A stretch of DNA of 64,000 nucleotides from Planctomycetales bacterium 71-10. Lineage in GTDB: Bacteria; Planctomycetota; Planctomycetia; Isosphaerales; Isosphaeraceae. A program made the translations under genes and the position numbers. A model generated the notes under the pieces. The model searched no databases, was not told the DNA's origin, and saw nothing but the letters and a program-made list of their open reading frames with translations. The DNA lies in assembly GCA_001898385.1 (NCBI GenBank), contig MKTT01000036.1, positions 67,870-131,869 of the forward strand, written 5' to 3'. Shown here piece by piece: positions 46,664 through 54,673 of the stretch (positions are counted from its first letter, which is position 1; the number at the start of each line of letters is the position of its first letter).

Positions 46664-47662
46664 TCACTTCTTCATCAGCTCGCGGGCCCCGTCGATCACG
46701 GCGTCCCACTGGAAGGCCGGGCCGGGGTCGGTCTTGTTGGTCTGGACGTGCCAGTGGCCCAGGATGCCCTGGTAGGCGTCGAACTCGGGGCGCGAGAGGG
46801 TGTCCAGGCGGAGCTTCCCCTCGGCGTCGCGGGGATAGTCGCACTTGAGCTTGGGGAACACGGTGCAGAGCGCGGCCGACAGCTTCGTCAGGGCGTCGTA
46901 CTGGGCCTGCGTGAGGTCGTACTGCTCCAGGGTGTGGCCCCGGATCTGGCCGGTGATCGGCTCGTTGCGGGCGGGGGCCAGCAGGGCGTCCGGGTTGCGG
47001 ATCAGGTCGTCCTGCGGGGTGCCGGGGAGCTTGATCTTCACCTTGCCGTCCGGGCCCTTCTCGTACCACTTGTCGCGCGCGGACGACCTGCCCGGGGTGT
47101 AGGCCCCCATGTTGGCGATCTCGATCCCGACCGAGCGGCCGTTGGCGATCGTGGCGTGCCAGGCGGCCTCCTTGAGGTCGAGCGTCTGGTAGATGGTGCC
47201 GTCCAGGTCCAGCATGAAGTGGACGCTCAGCCCGCGGTCGTCCTGGAGGACGTGGAAGCAGCGCTTGCTGGTGCCGGCGACGTCGTAGTGGACGACGAAC
47301 TGGTCGACCACGTTCTGGAGCGTCGGCAGGTCCCACCCCTTGAGCTGGACGCGGGCGAGGTCGGCCTCGGTCATGTTGTGCTTGCGCTGGCCGAACCGGA
47401 CCTTGGGCAGCTCGGGCCGGGCCTTGTCGGCCGGGATGAAGCGGGGCTCGACGCGGTAGGCGTCGTAGCCGCCCGGGTCGGTCCAGAGGACGACGGGCGT
47501 CCCCGTGTGGAAGAGCTGGCCGCAGACGACGATCTCATCCCCCCGGCGTTCCAGCCGCTCGCCCGGCTTCGGGGCGTCGGCCGCATGGGCGAGGGCGGCG
47601 AGGGCGAAGGTTCCGAAGGCCGCGGCGAGGCGGGCGGCGTGACGAGGCAGGGACGGGCGCAA
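46664..47662 (-). CDS. exported N-acetylmuramoyl-L-alanine amidase (Amidase_2 type)
   Basis: A TTG start at 47662 is preferred: a perfect AAGGAG lies six nt upstream and the result is a clean signal peptide (core AARLAAAFGTFALAALAHA). ATGs at 47680 and 47686 have no ribosome-binding site. The 332-residue protein contains an Amidase_2 zinc domain with ligand candidates in VVHYDVAG, RSVGIEIANMG (catalytic-glutamate region) and GHWHVQTNKTDPG. It would cut the bond between muramic acid and the stem peptide in the periplasm, for remodelling or recycling. Confidence 0.82.
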   Translation of the reverse strand: MRPSLPRHAARLAAAFGTFALAALAHAADAPKPGERLERRGDEIVVCGQLFHTGTPVVLWTDPGGYDAYRVEPRFIPADKARPELPKVRFGQRKHNMTEADLARVQLKGWDLPTLQNVVDQFVVHYDVAGTSKRCFHVLQDDRGLSVHFMLDLDGTIYQTLDLKEAAWHATIANGRSVGIEIANMGAYTPGRSSARDKWYEKGPDGKVKIKLPGTPQDDLIRNPDALLAPARNEPITGQIRGHTLEQYDLTQAQYDALTKLSAALCTVFPKLKCDYPRDAEGKLRLDTLSRPEFDAYQGILGHWHVQTNKTDPGPAFQWDAVIDGARELMKK

Positions 47663-47668
47663 GGCGAT

Positions 47669-47674
47669 CTCCTT
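47669..47674 (-). promoter_or_regulatory. start-deciding ribosome-binding site for the amidase TTG start
   Basis: AAGGAG on the minus strand, six nt before TTG 47662. It lies inside the frame that an upstream ATG would translate, which argues for the TTG. Confidence 0.55.
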
Positions 47675-47826
47675 CCACATCGGCATAGGGGCGGGAACGG
47701 GCGAGGAGAGGGCATGGGGCTGGACTCGCGAGCGGGCGCGGCCCACAATGGATTCTCAGCCAGGGCGGACGACGAACACAAGCGGAATCGCCCACCATGC
47801 CCGAATCGACGGTTAAACACATCGAC

Positions 47827-48768
47827 ATGAAACACCGAATTTCGCGGGCCCTCGTCCGGATCGCGGCCCTGGCCGCGCCGGCCCTGCTCCCGCTCGTCGC
47901 CTCCGCCGAGGACGCGACGCCCCCGCCCGCCCCCGCCGAGCTGGCCGCCAAGCTCGACGAGCTGGCGAAGGCCCACAAGGGGAAGGTCGCGATCGCCCTG
48001 AAGAACCTGAAGACGGGCGAGTCCTACGCGCTCAACGCCGAGACGCCGATGCCCACGGCCAGCCTCATCAAGTTCCCGGTGATGATCGAGGCGTATCGCC
48101 AGGCCGCCGAGGGGAAGGTCGACCTGAACGCCCCGATCACGCTCCGCAAGAAGGACATGGTCCCCGGCTCGGGCGTGCTGACGTACCACTTCTCCGACGG
48201 CGCCACCTTCCCGCTCGTCGACGCCGTCCACCTGATGATCACCTACTCGGACAACACGGCCACGAACCTCGTGCTGGACGCGATCGGGATCGGCTCCACG
48301 GCCGCGACGATGGAGAAGATGGGGTATCCGAACACCAAGATCCACTCCAAGGTCTATCGCCGCGACACCTCCGTCTTCCCCGAGCGCAGCAAGGTCTACG
48401 GCCTGGGGAGCACCACCGCCGCCGACATGGTCAAGCTGATGGACGACCTCCACGCCAAGAAGCTCGTCGACGAGAAGGCGAGCGAGGCCATGTACAAGCA
48501 CCTGCTCACCTGCGACGACAAGGACAAGTTCCCGCGCCTCCTGCCGCCGGGCGCGAAGGTCGCCTTCAAGACCGGCAGCGTCGACGAGAGCCGCACCTGC
48601 GCCGGGGTCATCGAGACCAAGGGGGGCCCGGTCGCCCTCTGCGTCCTGACCACCGACAACGAGGACCAGAGCTGGGGACCCGAGAACGCCGGCAACGTCC
48701 TGTGCGCGAAGGCGGCCAAGGAAGTCTACGACACCTTCAGCGCCCGGCCCGACGGCCCGGCGAAGTGA
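47827..48768 (+). CDS. class A beta-lactamase-fold serine hydrolase, exported
   Basis: The start at ATG 47827 gives a signal peptide ending ASAED; ATG 47797 would add ten polar residues and neither has a good ribosome-binding site. The 313-residue protein has SLIK (79-82), SDN (141-143) and KTG (248-250), the three active-site motifs of class A enzymes. I see no ExxLN omega-loop motif between SDN and KTG, so the deacylating glutamate is probably missing. It may be a DD-peptidase-like or other serine hydrolase rather than a true beta-lactamase. It is divergent from the amidase, which also points to peptidoglycan. Confidence 0.8.
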   Translation: MKHRISRALVRIAALAAPALLPLVASAEDATPPPAPAELAAKLDELAKAHKGKVAIALKNLKTGESYALNAETPMPTASLIKFPVMIEAYRQAAEGKVDLNAPITLRKKDMVPGSGVLTYHFSDGATFPLVDAVHLMITYSDNTATNLVLDAIGIGSTAATMEKMGYPNTKIHSKVYRRDTSVFPERSKVYGLGSTTAADMVKLMDDLHAKKLVDEKASEAMYKHLLTCDDKDKFPRLLPPGAKVAFKTGSVDESRTCAGVIETKGGPVALCVLTTDNEDQSWGPENAGNVLCAKAAKEVYDTFSARPDGPAK

Positions 48769-48824
48769 CCGCGACGGCCGGCCGGATCCCCCGGCCGGCC
48801 CCCTCCCACCGGCGAGGCGTCATC

Positions 48825-49319
48825 ATGGGATTCCTCAGCGCGCTCCGGAACCTCCTGGCCGACAGGTCCCACGCCGGGGCCTCCGAGGAGTCGCTCCGCA
48901 AGTTCCGCGACGCCTGGGAGCTGGACGCGGACGACGTCTCGGCCCCGCCCGGATCGTCCACCGCCCCCGGCCCCGACGCCCGATCCGCGTCCGACTACGA
49001 CCGCAACCAGTGGCGGAAGAAGCTCCGCCACATCTTCGAGAAGGATCCGGCCGGGAGCCCCGAATGGGCCCCCCTGCTCCAGGAGGCGAAGGGCCTGGAC
49101 CTCGACGACGCCTGGGTCTCCGAGGCGCTGAGGGAGGAGTTCACCATGCTGATCCGCTCCCTCATCGCCGACCGCCGCCTCAGCGAGGACGAGCAGGCCC
49201 AACTCGACGCCGTCCGCCGCCGCATCGGCTGGACCGAGGAGGAAGCCGCCGCGATCGTCGAGTCCGTCGTCGCCGACGCCCGCCGCTTCTTCGGCGCGGA
49301 CGTCGTCATCGAGCATTGA
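48825..49319 (+). CDS. TerB-like helical protein, unknown function
   Basis: This 164-residue cytoplasmic protein has no signal peptide. Residues 100-160 are helical, with LIRSLIADRRLSEDEQAQLD and GWTEEEAAAIVESVVADARR, a pattern like one half of a TerB/tellurite-resistance domain; the assignment is weak. The middle (30-60) is polar and Pro/Ser-rich. GAGG lies about 9 nt before ATG 48825. It follows the serine hydrolase by 56 bp and may be in the same transcript. Confidence 0.6.
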   Translation: MGFLSALRNLLADRSHAGASEESLRKFRDAWELDADDVSAPPGSSTAPGPDARSASDYDRNQWRKKLRHIFEKDPAGSPEWAPLLQEAKGLDLDDAWVSEALREEFTMLIRSLIADRRLSEDEQAQLDAVRRRIGWTEEEAAAIVESVVADARRFFGADVVIEH

Positions 49320-49340
49320 GCGAAAGCGAGGCGGCCGACC

Positions 49341-49727
49341 TCAGCGCAGCAGTTCCGGCAGCGCCTGGGGCTTCCCCTCGCGGTCGACGCAGGCGAGGGT
49401 GGTGCGGCCTTCGGTGAGGAGCACGCCGTCGCGGAACAGCTTGTACTCGTGGACGATCTTGACGTGCGTCACCCGCGCGACGGTCGTCCGCAGGGTCAGC
49501 AGGTCGTCGTAGCGGGCGGGCTGACGGAACTTGCATTCCAGGTCGACGATGACCAGGAAGAAGCCCGCGTCCTCGACCTCGCGGTACGAATGGCCGCGGG
49601 AGCGGAGGAGTTCGGTGCGGCCCATCTCGAAGTAGACGGCGTAGTTCGCGTGGTGCAGCAGCCCCATGCGGTCGGTCTCGGCGTAGCGCACGCGGACCTG
49701 GATCTCGTGGCTGTCGGGCTGGCTCAT
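49341..49727 (-). CDS. YbgC/4-hydroxybenzoyl-CoA thioesterase-family protein
   Basis: This 128-residue hotdog-fold protein contains [21 protein letters not shown], whose conserved Asp and His pattern is that of acyl-CoA thioesterases of the YbgC/4HBT group. [10 protein letters not shown]-type and ECKFRQPA segments follow. The ATG overlaps the stop of the upstream phosphatase gene (ATGA), and the frame upstream is only that gene's shadow. It is last in a three-gene operon. There are no tol-pal genes beside it, so the classical YbgC context is absent. Confidence 0.88.
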   Translation of the reverse strand: MSQPDSHEIQVRVRYAETDRMGLLHHANYAVYFEMGRTELLRSRGHSYREVEDAGFFLVIVDLECKFRQPARYDDLLTLRTTVARVTHVKIVHEYKLFRDGVLLTEGRTTLACVDREGKPQALPELLR

Positions 49728-50455
49728 CGCGTCGCCTTTCCGGTCTCCGGGTTCGCGGCCGTCGCCTCGGCCGGCGGCGGCGTGACGACGATCAAGGGGT
49801 ACGGGTCGTAGGGCCAGTCCTCGCGGCTGGGCTTCTGCGGGCGATAGCCGGATCCCGCCCAGCGACGGAAGTTCGCGGGCGAGTGCGTCGCCTTCTCGGC
49901 CGCCAGCCACGCCTCGTACTGGTCGATCGCCTCGGCCATGATCCGGCCGTCGCCGACCGGAACGAAGAGATAGCGCACCGAGAACTGCGCGCGGGCGTCC
50001 TCCAGGGTGGAGCCCTCGCGGAGCAGCTCGGCGATCGCCGAGACCAGGCCCGTCCGCTCCGAGCCCCAGGCGCAATGGATCAGGACGGGGTACTCCATCT
50101 CGTCGAGCGCCTTGACGAGCGTGCGGAGCTGCACGCGGGACATCCAGATGCAGGAGGACATCGAGACGTCCACCTGGGTCGCGCCGGCGGCGACGGTGGC
50201 GTCGCGCTCGGCCCGATACCACGCCTCGTCGGGGTTCGCACCCCGGAGGTTCAGGACCGTCCGGACGCCGTGCTCACGAAGGGTCGCGGACAACCTGCCC
50301 GACGACATCTGGGCCGCGCGGAGGACCCGACCCGGCTGCACCACCCCCAGGTTGTCGTTCGCCAGGTCCCAGGCGATCCACGCCGACGGCCCCAGGAGCA
50401 GCAAGGCGGTCGCCGCCAGGATCCTGCGAGCGAGCTTCCTGCGCGTGCTTGCCAC
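49724..50455 (-). CDS. membrane-anchored dual-specificity/tyrosine phosphatase, paralogue 2
   Basis: This 243-residue protein has an N-terminal membrane helix (about 11-30) and a Cys-dependent phosphatase domain. [10 protein letters not shown] at 127-136 is the CX5R active site with Cys128 and Arg134, and VLNLRGAN is the preceding conserved strand. The GTG start has GGGAGG six nt upstream, inside the previous gene. It is second in the operon and overlaps the thioesterase by ATGA. Extracytoplasmic phosphatase activity towards proteins or phospho-lipids/inositols is possible; the substrate is unknown. Confidence 0.8.
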   Translation of the reverse strand: MASTRRKLARRILAATALLLLGPSAWIAWDLANDNLGVVQPGRVLRAAQMSSGRLSATLREHGVRTVLNLRGANPDEAWYRAERDATVAAGATQVDVSMSSCIWMSRVQLRTLVKALDEMEYPVLIHCAWGSERTGLVSAIAELLREGSTLEDARAQFSVRYLFVPVGDGRIMAEAIDQYEAWLAAEKATHSPANFRRWAGSGYRPQKPSREDWPYDPYPLIVVTPPPAEATAANPETGKATR

Positions 50456-51059
50456 TTCCGACCTCCCAGTAGCCGTCCCCGGGCTTGGGCGAGAGCGTCG
50501 CCTGGACCCGGGCGAATTCCTCGATCAGGAACCGGTCGTTCCGGTCCACCGGGGCGTCGGGGCGGGCCCAGGAATAGGCCGAGACCGTCTCCCACGCCCG
50601 TTCCGCCGTGTAGCCCTCGTGGCGGATCAGGTAGGCGGCGTGCGCCAGGCTGGTGCGATGATGGCCGGCGACGCAGTGGAAGAAGACGGGCTGCCGCGAC
50701 GGGTCGGCCAGCAGGTCGGCGGCGATCGCCATCTGCTCGACCGTGGCGCGGGAGCCGCGCATGGGGATGACCACCCAGTCCAGCCCCTCGTCGCGCACGA
50801 CGCCGCTCTGGCCGATGAACTTCTCGTCGGTCCGGTTGATCGCGGTGAGGGTGACGATGGTCCGGATCCCCTCGCGGGCGACGATCCGGCGCAGCGGCGC
50901 GGGCTGCTGCCAGGCGCCCCGCACGAGGCGGCGGGGGTGGATCACCTGGACCCGCTTCTCCATCCAGTGGTCGCGCGCCCAGGCCAGGCCGGCCGCGACG
51001 ACGACGGCCGAGAGCGCGGCCGCGCCGAGGATCCAGGGCAACGAAGGGCGACGGACCAC
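50274..51059 (-). CDS. membrane-anchored dual-specificity/tyrosine phosphatase, paralogue 1
   Basis: The GTG start has AAGGAG seven nt upstream. The protein has an N-terminal membrane helix (about 8-28) and a phosphatase domain with HCVAGHHRTS at 128-137 (Cys129, Arg135). Conserved sequence ends near residue 200 (LSPKPGDGYWEVG). The last 60 or so residues, rich in Gly/Pro/Arg, are simply the next gene read in another frame, giving a 182-bp overlap. A lost stop codon, or a frameshift close to 50460, may have extended this 261-residue frame. Confidence 0.75.
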   Translation of the reverse strand: MVRRPSLPWILGAAALSAVVVAAGLAWARDHWMEKRVQVIHPRRLVRGAWQQPAPLRRIVAREGIRTIVTLTAINRTDEKFIGQSGVVRDEGLDWVVIPMRGSRATVEQMAIAADLLADPSRQPVFFHCVAGHHRTSLAHAAYLIRHEGYTAERAWETVSAYSWARPDAPVDRNDRFLIEEFARVQATLSPKPGDGYWEVGSGKHAQEARSQDPGGDRLAAPGAVGVDRLGPGERQPGGGAAGSGPPRGPDVVGQVVRDPS

Positions 51060-51260
51060 GCTGGCTCCTTCCGGCGGTGGCGACGTGCTTGAGCGGGCGC
51101 GAGCGGCCCCCTCGCGGCGGGCCCGGCCCGAATCGTCGGCATTGTAGCCGGGGACTCCGCCCCGGCAAGGTCAACCCCGACGGCGATGCGCCGCCGGGGT
51201 CTCGGGGCGGGGAGGAGCGGCCCCCGCGAAGGCGGGGGCGCGACCGGCCCGCTCCCGGGC

Positions 51261-51785
51261 TCACTCGGCCGCCGCGGCCGGCGTCGAAGGGGCCTGCGAC
51301 CGGGGCGGCTTGGAACGGCCGCGGATCGGCTCCGCGTCCAGGGCCGCCATGTAGTGCGACGCCTGGCTCTGCACCGGCGGCGGGATGATCGGCAGCAGCC
51401 GGAACGACTCCTCCACGATCCTCGCGATCCCGTCGGCCATCGGCGAGGCCAGCAGGAGCCGGAACTTCTCCATCAGCTCCTCGCCCCGATCGTTGGAGAA
51501 CGACCGCTCCATGCCGTGCGAGCCCGACGCGTGGCCCGCCGCCGCCGAGGCGGCCTCCTCCCCCTCGCCCTGGTCGCCCAGCAACGGCGTCGAGTCGAGC
51601 AGCACTTCCAGCGGCACGCCCAGCGCCCGCGAGATCCGTCGCAACGTCCCCGCCTGCGGCTTGCTGGTGTTCCCCCGTTCAATCTGATAAAGGGCCGTCC
51701 GGGAGATCTTCGCCCGGCTGGCGAGCTCGTCGGGGCCCCACCCCTTGGCGTAGCGCAGGTCCCGAATCCGTTTGGCTAGGTTCAT
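51261..51785 (-). CDS. XRE-family transcriptional regulator
   Basis: This 174-residue regulator has an N-terminal HTH_3 domain (residues 2-63: RIRDLRYAKGWGPDELASRA, KISRTALYQIERG). The C-terminal 110 residues have no recognised sensor domain and end in a Pro/Ala tail. ATG 51785 was chosen because the HTH starts right after it. Upstream on the minus strand lies an A/T-rich tract (eight Ts after TTGA at 51905-51915) with the near-palindrome GGGATGTACCATTCCC, which could be its own operator. Targets are unknown. Confidence 0.82.
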   Translation of the reverse strand: MNLAKRIRDLRYAKGWGPDELASRAKISRTALYQIERGNTSKPQAGTLRRISRALGVPLEVLLDSTPLLGDQGEGEEAASAAAGHASGSHGMERSFSNDRGEELMEKFRLLLASPMADGIARIVEESFRLLPIIPPPVQSQASHYMAALDAEPIRGRSKPPRSQAPSTPAAAAE

Positions 51786-52520
51786 GGAACGTCTCGTGGT
51801 AGTGGGCGGATGCAAGGGATGGATCGGGCTGATCCGGAGGGGGGTCGGACGCAAGGGAGAAGTTTTCAGACCCCCCTGTTTAAGGGAATGGTACATCCCC
51901 TCCAAAAAAAATCAATTGCGAAACGGCCCAAATCGCCTAGAAAGGAAGCCCCCGCTTGATCCAACCCATTCATCGGCCTCAAACCGCACGCGCCGGGGGC
52001 CCTTCGGCCCCTTGTCAGCGGGCCGGATGCGCCGGCCGCGCGAAGCCGGGCGGCGACACGTCGGCCCGCCGCCGGCCCCCGATACGGCCGCAAGTCCGGA
52101 CTCCGGCATGAAGACAGGCCCCGCGCCCGCCGCATCGCCGAATTTCTTCGTTCTCGCTCGCCCGCCTGGGTTTACGCCCGACGGGGCGTCTCGCCATCCT
52201 TCGCACGGATTCAAGGAACCTTGGATGTCAGCAGACGCGACGCCGAACTTTCATGACGACTCCCGGCGGATCGGTTCGACATCAATCGCATCGCATCTTG
52301 TCGATATCGCACGCGGCCCGACGCCTCTCGCGGGGCCGGCGCGGGAAATCCCGGGGCGGGCTGTAAGGAGCGGGGGGAGCATGCGTTAGTAGATGAGGAC
52401 GCCGCCATTGGAGTCGCCAGCGGGTCGGCGGCCGTCCCGGCCGGGGGCGCGGACGCTTCCCGGGCGTCCTCCCCGCCATGACGGCGGGGCCGGGCGCGTG
52501 CGGTGGAAGACAGGGTCTTT
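51786..52520. other. 735-bp intergenic region, one doubtful small ORF and a hairpin
   Basis: It separates divergent genes. The first 140 bp are AT-richer and probably hold the XRE promoter. A 54-codon frame at 52225-52389 starts with ATG behind AAGGA at a good distance but has no homology I recognise, so it is not called. CCCCGCC-ATGAC-GGCGGGG (52471-52489) is a 7-bp hairpin just before the next gene. Confidence 0.5.
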
Positions 52521-53156
52521 ATGAGAGTCGAGGCCGAGATGAACCCTCGCAACCGCCTGACCACGGCGTTCTTCCGGACTCGCGACGCGTCGACGGCCGA
52601 GGAGCCCCGCGTGCCCTCGTATCGCGTCGGCGAGCCCTTCGTGGGGGGCCGACGCCGCTGGCCGGAAGGGGCCCAGTACCTCTACGGCCGGATGGGCCAC
52701 GAGCTGACGCTCTTCGTCTCCTCGCCGGCGCCCGAGCTGGTCGAGGGCGTCCGTCGCGGGGAGGCCCGGTTCGCCCTGGGCGTGGCGGGCCCGATTTTCT
52801 ACCTGGCGTATCGCTTCGAGGGGTCGCGCGGCTGGTCGGACGTGCCGTATTCGTGGCACCTCCAGCATCGCGCCGCCCGCGCGACGCCCCCCGGCGGGGC
52901 GGACGCCTCGCCCGATCGCCGGGCGCTCCTGTGGATCTCCCTGGTCGGGGCCGACGACGGCCTGATCCACGCCCAGCGCGGCGTGACGCTGAGCCCCGAA
53001 TTCACCCGCGAGCTTCACCGGGCGATCCGGGCCCAGGCGGAGGCCCCGTTCGACCCGCTCGAATGCGCCCAGGCGATCGCCGAGGCGAGCCGCGAGCGTC
53101 CCGACGCCGACCGCCGGCTGGACGTCGCCTACGCCTGGTCCGTCGGCAACGCCTGA
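52521..53156 (+). CDS. hypothetical protein
   Basis: I do not recognise this 211-residue cytoplasmic protein. It has no signal peptide or membrane helix. Conserved-looking stretches are GPIFYLAYRFEG and PYSWHLQHRA, and the middle is rich in aromatic residues. Start choice is uncertain: ATG 52521 has AGGG five nt upstream, ATG 52539 has GAGG five nt upstream, and GTG 52503 would add six residues. Its 3' end overlaps the convergent glycosyltransferase gene by 28 bp. Confidence 0.6.
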   Translation: MRVEAEMNPRNRLTTAFFRTRDASTAEEPRVPSYRVGEPFVGGRRRWPEGAQYLYGRMGHELTLFVSSPAPELVEGVRRGEARFALGVAGPIFYLAYRFEGSRGWSDVPYSWHLQHRAARATPPGGADASPDRRALLWISLVGADDGLIHAQRGVTLSPEFTRELHRAIRAQAEAPFDPLECAQAIAEASRERPDADRRLDVAYAWSVGNA

Positions 53157-54325
53157 CGCCCTTCGTCGAGCCCGAGCACGTCGGCCCAGAGCGACTCGTA
53201 GCGCCCGACCATCCGGGCCGTCGAGAACTCGGCCCTGGCGCGGCCCCTCCCCGCCCGCCCCATCCGGCCGGCGGCGTCACGGTCGGCCGCGGCCTCGCGG
53301 ATCGCGAGCGCCAGCGCGTCGGGGTCGCGCGCCGGGACGACCCAGCCCGTCTCGCCCGGGACGACCAATTCGTCGACCCCCTCGACGGCCGTCGCGACGA
53401 CCGGGAGGCCGGCGGCCATCGCCTCCAGCACGACGTTCGGCATGCCTTCCCAGTGCGCGGCGTGGACGAGCAGGTCGGCCGCCCGCATCAGGGCCGGGAC
53501 GTCGTCGCGACGCCCCAGCAGCCGGACGCGGCCCGCCAGCCCCGGCCTCGCCGCAACCTCCGCCTCCAGCCAGCCGCGCAGGGGGCCGTCGCCGGCCACC
53601 GCCAGCCGCAGCGCCGGCGCGTCGGCCGCCGCCCGCTCGACGGCGTCCAGCAGGTCGGGAAGCCCCTTCTGCACGTCGAGCCGGCCGACGGCCAGGGCGA
53701 GGAAGGCGTCTTCCGGGACGCCCAGGGACGCCCGATCGGCCGGCGGCACGTCGAACCGCGACGGGTCGACGCCGTTGGGGATCGCCGTCAGCCGGGCCGG
53801 GTCGAGGCCGCCCCGCTCGACGCTGAATCGCAGGACGTCCCCGGACACGCAGACCGACCCGCAGGCCATCCGGCCCGTCATCCGGTCGAGCGTCAGGTGC
53901 CACCCCTTCTGACGCTCGGCCACCCGGAGCCCGCCCAGCACCCAGGGCGACCCCGCCGCCGGCGCCGCCAGCCTCGTCAGGAGGTTGGCGTGGAACAGGA
54001 AGCTCTGAACCAGGGCCGGGCGATGGCGACGGAGCGCGCCGGCCAGCCCGGCGACGCCGCGCAAGAGGCTGCGTCGGCCCAGCCCCAGGCTCTCGACGGG
54101 GATGCCGGCCTCCCGGATCGCGCCCGCCAGCGCGCCCTCGGCGCTGAGGTTCACGACGAGCGGCGACCACCGGCGGCGGTCCAGACCCAGGGCCAGGCTC
54201 GTCATCGCCCGTTCGGCCCCGCCGACGTCCAGGTCGGTGATCGTCAGCGCGATCGGGACCGGCCGGTCCGGCCACGGTCGGCGGGCCCGGCCCGCGATCT
54301 CCAGGCGTCGCTTGAGGCTCTGCAC
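53129..54325 (-). CDS. family 4 glycosyltransferase (GT-B fold)
   Basis: This 398-residue enzyme shows the GT4 pattern: TDLDVGGAERAM near the N-terminus (acceptor side), AIPNGVDPSRF, LAVGRLDVQKGLPDLLDA, and HWEGMPNVVLEAMAAGLPVVAT (the EX7E nucleotide-sugar site). The start is set at GTG 54325, whose upstream GGTGA is only a weak ribosome-binding site; a shorter start cannot be excluded. There are no polysaccharide genes beside it, so the product is unknown. It overlaps the convergent hypothetical gene by 28 bp at the 3' end. Confidence 0.85.
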   Translation of the reverse strand: MQSLKRRLEIAGRARRPWPDRPVPIALTITDLDVGGAERAMTSLALGLDRRRWSPLVVNLSAEGALAGAIREAGIPVESLGLGRRSLLRGVAGLAGALRRHRPALVQSFLFHANLLTRLAAPAAGSPWVLGGLRVAERQKGWHLTLDRMTGRMACGSVCVSGDVLRFSVERGGLDPARLTAIPNGVDPSRFDVPPADRASLGVPEDAFLALAVGRLDVQKGLPDLLDAVERAAADAPALRLAVAGDGPLRGWLEAEVAARPGLAGRVRLLGRRDDVPALMRAADLLVHAAHWEGMPNVVLEAMAAGLPVVATAVEGVDELVVPGETGWVVPARDPDALALAIREAAADRDAAGRMGRAGRGRARAEFSTARMVGRYESLWADVLGLDEGRQALPTDQA

Positions 54326-54383
54326 GATATAATCACCCGAAAGGCAGGCCGACCCGGGACCGGGGGAGGCCGACGACACGCAT

Positions 54384-54612
54384 CCTTCTCCCCTCGTGGG
54401 AGAAGGTGGCCGCAGGCCGGATGAGGGGGCGACCGCCTCCGCATCCCACGGCCGGCCCTCCCCGTAGGCTGGGTCGAGACCCAGCCCGGATGAGGCGTCG
54501 CGTTTCCCGGGCTGGGTCTCGACCCAGCCTACAAGGATTCGAATCCCCCGGCCGCCGGTCGCGCCCCCTTCATCCGGCCCTCCGGGCCACCTTCTCCCAC
54601 GAGGGGAGAAGG
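54384..54612 (+). repeat. composite repeat, 229 bp: A - spacer - B - spacer - A inverted (copy 2)
   Basis: It has the same order and almost the same spacing as 46361-46587. The left A is CTTCTCCCCTCGTGGGAGAA followed by GGTGGCCGCAGGCCGGATGA; the right A ends ACGAGGGGAGAAGG. Confidence 0.72.
54464..54532. repeat. repeat B, 69-bp nested palindrome, copy 2
   Basis: Arms GTAGGCTGGGTCGAGACCCA and TGGGTCTCGACCCAGCCTAC flank a short GATGAGGCGTCGCGTTT centre that is shared with copy 1. Confidence 0.72.
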
Positions 54613-54673
54613 ATGATCGGCGCGCCGCCTCATATATACCATCGCCCCGCCCAGCCCCAGAGCCCGACGCCCC

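Larger units (their letters stand above)
54326..54673. other. 348-bp divergent intergenic region with the second A-B-A composite
   Basis: No gene is seen. Most of it is the 229-bp composite (54384-54612). TATATACC (54633-54640) lies 34 bp before queA but has no acceptable -35 box. Confidence 0.7.

Noticed and set aside
52225-52389. A 54-codon small gene
   Set aside because: It has a good AAGGA spacing, but no lipobox, membrane helix or recognisable sequence, so it remains doubtful.
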